This document shows, piece by piece, positions 5,086 to 6,337 of a DNA stretch of 6,337 nucleotides (its first letter is position 1; each line of letters begins with the position of its first letter). The position numbers were made by a program, and so were the translations under genes. Location of the stretch: the NCBI GenBank assembly GCA_044238735.1, contig JBIICS010000153.1, positions 1-6,337 of the forward strand, given 5' to 3'. The notes beneath the pieces are model-generated. The model saw nothing but the letters and a program-made list of their open reading frames with translations. It did not search any database and had not been told where the DNA came from. This DNA is from JBIICS01 sp044238735. Its GTDB lineage: Bacteria > Bacteroidota > Bacteroidia > UBA4408.

Positions 5086-6337
5086 TGTATTAGAAATTCA
5101 GAAGTGTTTTCATTATTATTTAAAGACGACAAAGGATCAGGCAATGCCTCTTCAATATATAAATCATCTTTAGTTAATTGTAAGTATTTTTTGAATAATT
5201 TTAATCCAAGTACAAAGGTGGTGTCTATGTAAATAGGTTTGAAATAATCATATACAAGATTGTCTTTATTTATTTTAGTTTTTGGAAAAGAAATAAAGAA
5301 ACGACTTGGTAAATTATATTTTTTTAAAAACAACTTTGTATTAATTGCAAATTCCGTCATGTCTTTAAAATTAAAATCTAAGGAAATAGTTTTCTTAAAC
5401 AGCCACCCTTTTCTTTGGAGTAAAATTGATTTACCAATATAGATTCGCGGAATCAACTTGTAATTATTTTCCTTTCCATATTCTTTTGATTTTAAGAAGA
5501 ATGCATTATTTATAACTGTTTTAATAGGATTTAAGTTTGGCCATTCGGAAGTCTGAAATAAATTCAAGAATTGAAACATCTCGGTTCTGCTTTTCTCTAT
5601 TTCAAATCCTAAATCAATTGTAAAATTCCTTGCGCCATTTTTATCAATTAACATCAATTCGTCTATTTCTTTTTGATATTGCACGAAAAGATTATTTATG
5701 CTAATTGTATCCCTTTGTTTAGAACTTAACGAAGAAATACTAGAAATTTTCTTAGAAGTCAATTTAGGGTGAAAATTTGCATTGAAGAAATTTAGATCCG
5801 TGTTTTCAATTATTACCTCCCCATTTTCAAATAGTTTCAAGTTGTCCTGTAATACCTCTAAAGTTAATTGCTTATTAAACATAAATAAAAACCTACTAGC
5901 GAGTTTCCCGTAACCTGGAAAAACAGAATTTACAACACTTAAAGTTTCATCTTCATTGATTTTATCAAATTGGATAAAACATCCAAAAGAACCTTTCCTA
6001 TTTTCCTTTTTGATTTCTGAAAATAAAGAAATGAATTCTTCATTTTCTAAATCAATGGTTATATTATCATTAACTGTTGCTAACGCAACTTGATTTATAA
6101 AATACTGATTAGCTTTATTATAAAAGTCACTCCATTTTTTTTCGATTTCACTTTCGTATGATATTTTTTCTTCTTTAAATCGAAGATAGTCCTCGAAAAG
6201 CTCTAGCATCTTTATTTTTTTCGCAGACGTTTTTTTTTCTAATATAATTTTTTTAAGAATTTCCTTTTCTTTCTCATGTGCATTAAACCTAAAGCAAAAA
6301 TTTATCATAGTATTCAGACTAATAATTATATCTTGTA
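5070..6337 (-). CDS. Lantibiotic dehydratase, glutamylation domain (LanB N-type), C-terminal part; 5' end outside window
   Basis: This is the later part of a class I lanthipeptide dehydratase, the domain that transfers glutamate from glutamyl-tRNA to Ser/Thr of the precursor peptide in the cytoplasm. An ATG lies at 6308, but I do not take it as the start. The frame is open to the window edge (residues QDIIISLNT precede the Met), and the stretch SLNTMINFCFRF looks like an internal LanB region rather than an N-terminus. Counting from that Met, visible family motifs are FPGYGKLASRFLFMF (130-144), NANFHPKLT (176-184), PRIYIGKSILLQRKGWLF (287-304) and KPIYIDTTF (357-365). It ends at IEEALPDP plus a short polar tail, where full-length LanB proteins run into the elimination domain. 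Here that domain is a separate gene overlapping by 16 bp. The family call is from motif recognition; the missing N-terminal part is inferred. Confidence 0.88.
   Translation of the reverse strand, partial: QDIIISLNTMINFCFRFNAHEKEKEILKKIILEKKTSAKKIKMLELFEDYLRFKEEKISYESEIEKKWSDFYNKANQYFINQVALATVNDNITIDLENEEFISLFSEIKKENRKGSFGCFIQFDKINEDETLSVVNSVFPGYGKLASRFLFMFNKQLTLEVLQDNLKLFENGEVIIENTDLNFFNANFHPKLTSKKISSISSLSSKQRDTISINNLFVQYQKEIDELMLIDKNGARNFTIDLGFEIEKSRTEMFQFLNLFQTSEWPNLNPIKTVINNAFFLKSKEYGKENNYKLIPRIYIGKSILLQRKGWLFKKTISLDFNFKDMTEFAINTKLFLKKYNLPSRFFISFPKTKINKDNLVYDYFKPIYIDTTFVLGLKLFKKYLQLTKDDLYIEEALPDPLSSLNNNENTSEFLIQWYSI

Noticed and set aside
5070..5100. Frameshift joining the dehydratase and elimination genes
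   Set aside because: I see no homopolymer at the overlap, the second gene has its own ATG, and both frames close within a few codons of the junction. A native split is simpler, though not proven.
5260..5442. Plus-strand frame of 60 codons
   Set aside because: It is antisense to the dehydratase motifs around PRIYIGKS and has no independent support.

Overview
The window is very AT-rich and every gene I can support lies on the minus strand, so transcription runs from high to low coordinates. The organism looks like a member of the Bacteroidota (Flavobacteriia, Sphingobacteriia, Cytophagia or a relative). The grounds are a strong match to the Bacteroidota promoter consensus (TTTG, 21 bp, TATATTTG), starts without Shine-Dalgarno sequences, and gene families typical of that phylum: a GG-leader RiPP precursor, a split lantibiotic dehydratase, and a grasp-with-spasm type ATP-grasp protein. 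I cannot assign a genus.

This is part of a class I lanthipeptide-type biosynthetic cluster. In transcription order it holds: (1) the C-terminal part of a LanB glutamylation-type dehydratase, whose frame is still open at the right edge (5070-6337); (2) a separate SpaB_C/thiopeptide-type elimination-domain protein overlapping it by 16 bp (4183-5085); (3) a LanC-type zinc cyclase with an unexplained C-terminal extension of about 220 residues, abutting gene 2 with no gap (2305-4182); (4) a 232-bp intergenic region with a promoter and phased short repeats; (5) a 59-residue precursor peptide with a leader ending in Gly-Gly and a Cys/Ser/Thr-rich core (1893-2072); (6) a strong hairpin terminator (1851-1880); (7) an exported TPR-like protein, probably of the DUF6624 type (742-1833); and (8) an ATP-grasp peptide maturase of the grasp-with-spasm (GwsG) type that lacks its catalytic C-terminal half (122-742). 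That gene stops exactly where a hairpin plus T9 tract begins (67-122).

The inferred working model is as follows. The two LanB proteins dehydrate Ser/Thr in the precursor core by tRNA-dependent glutamylation and then elimination. The LanC protein adds Cys thiols to make (methyl)lanthionine rings. A protease or peptidase-containing ABC exporter outside the window removes the leader after the Gly-Gly. The precursor has its own promoter and is followed at once by a hairpin, which would give abundant precursor mRNA and weak read-through into genes 7 and 8. The truncated ATP-grasp gene suggests that a second RiPP modification system once overlapped, or was recombined next to, the lanthipeptide locus.

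The main points for a second look are the short precursor, the split dehydratase, the extended cyclase, and the combination of lanthipeptide enzymes with a broken grasp-with-spasm maturase. No transporter, protease, regulator, tRNA, rRNA, CRISPR array or transposase is visible.
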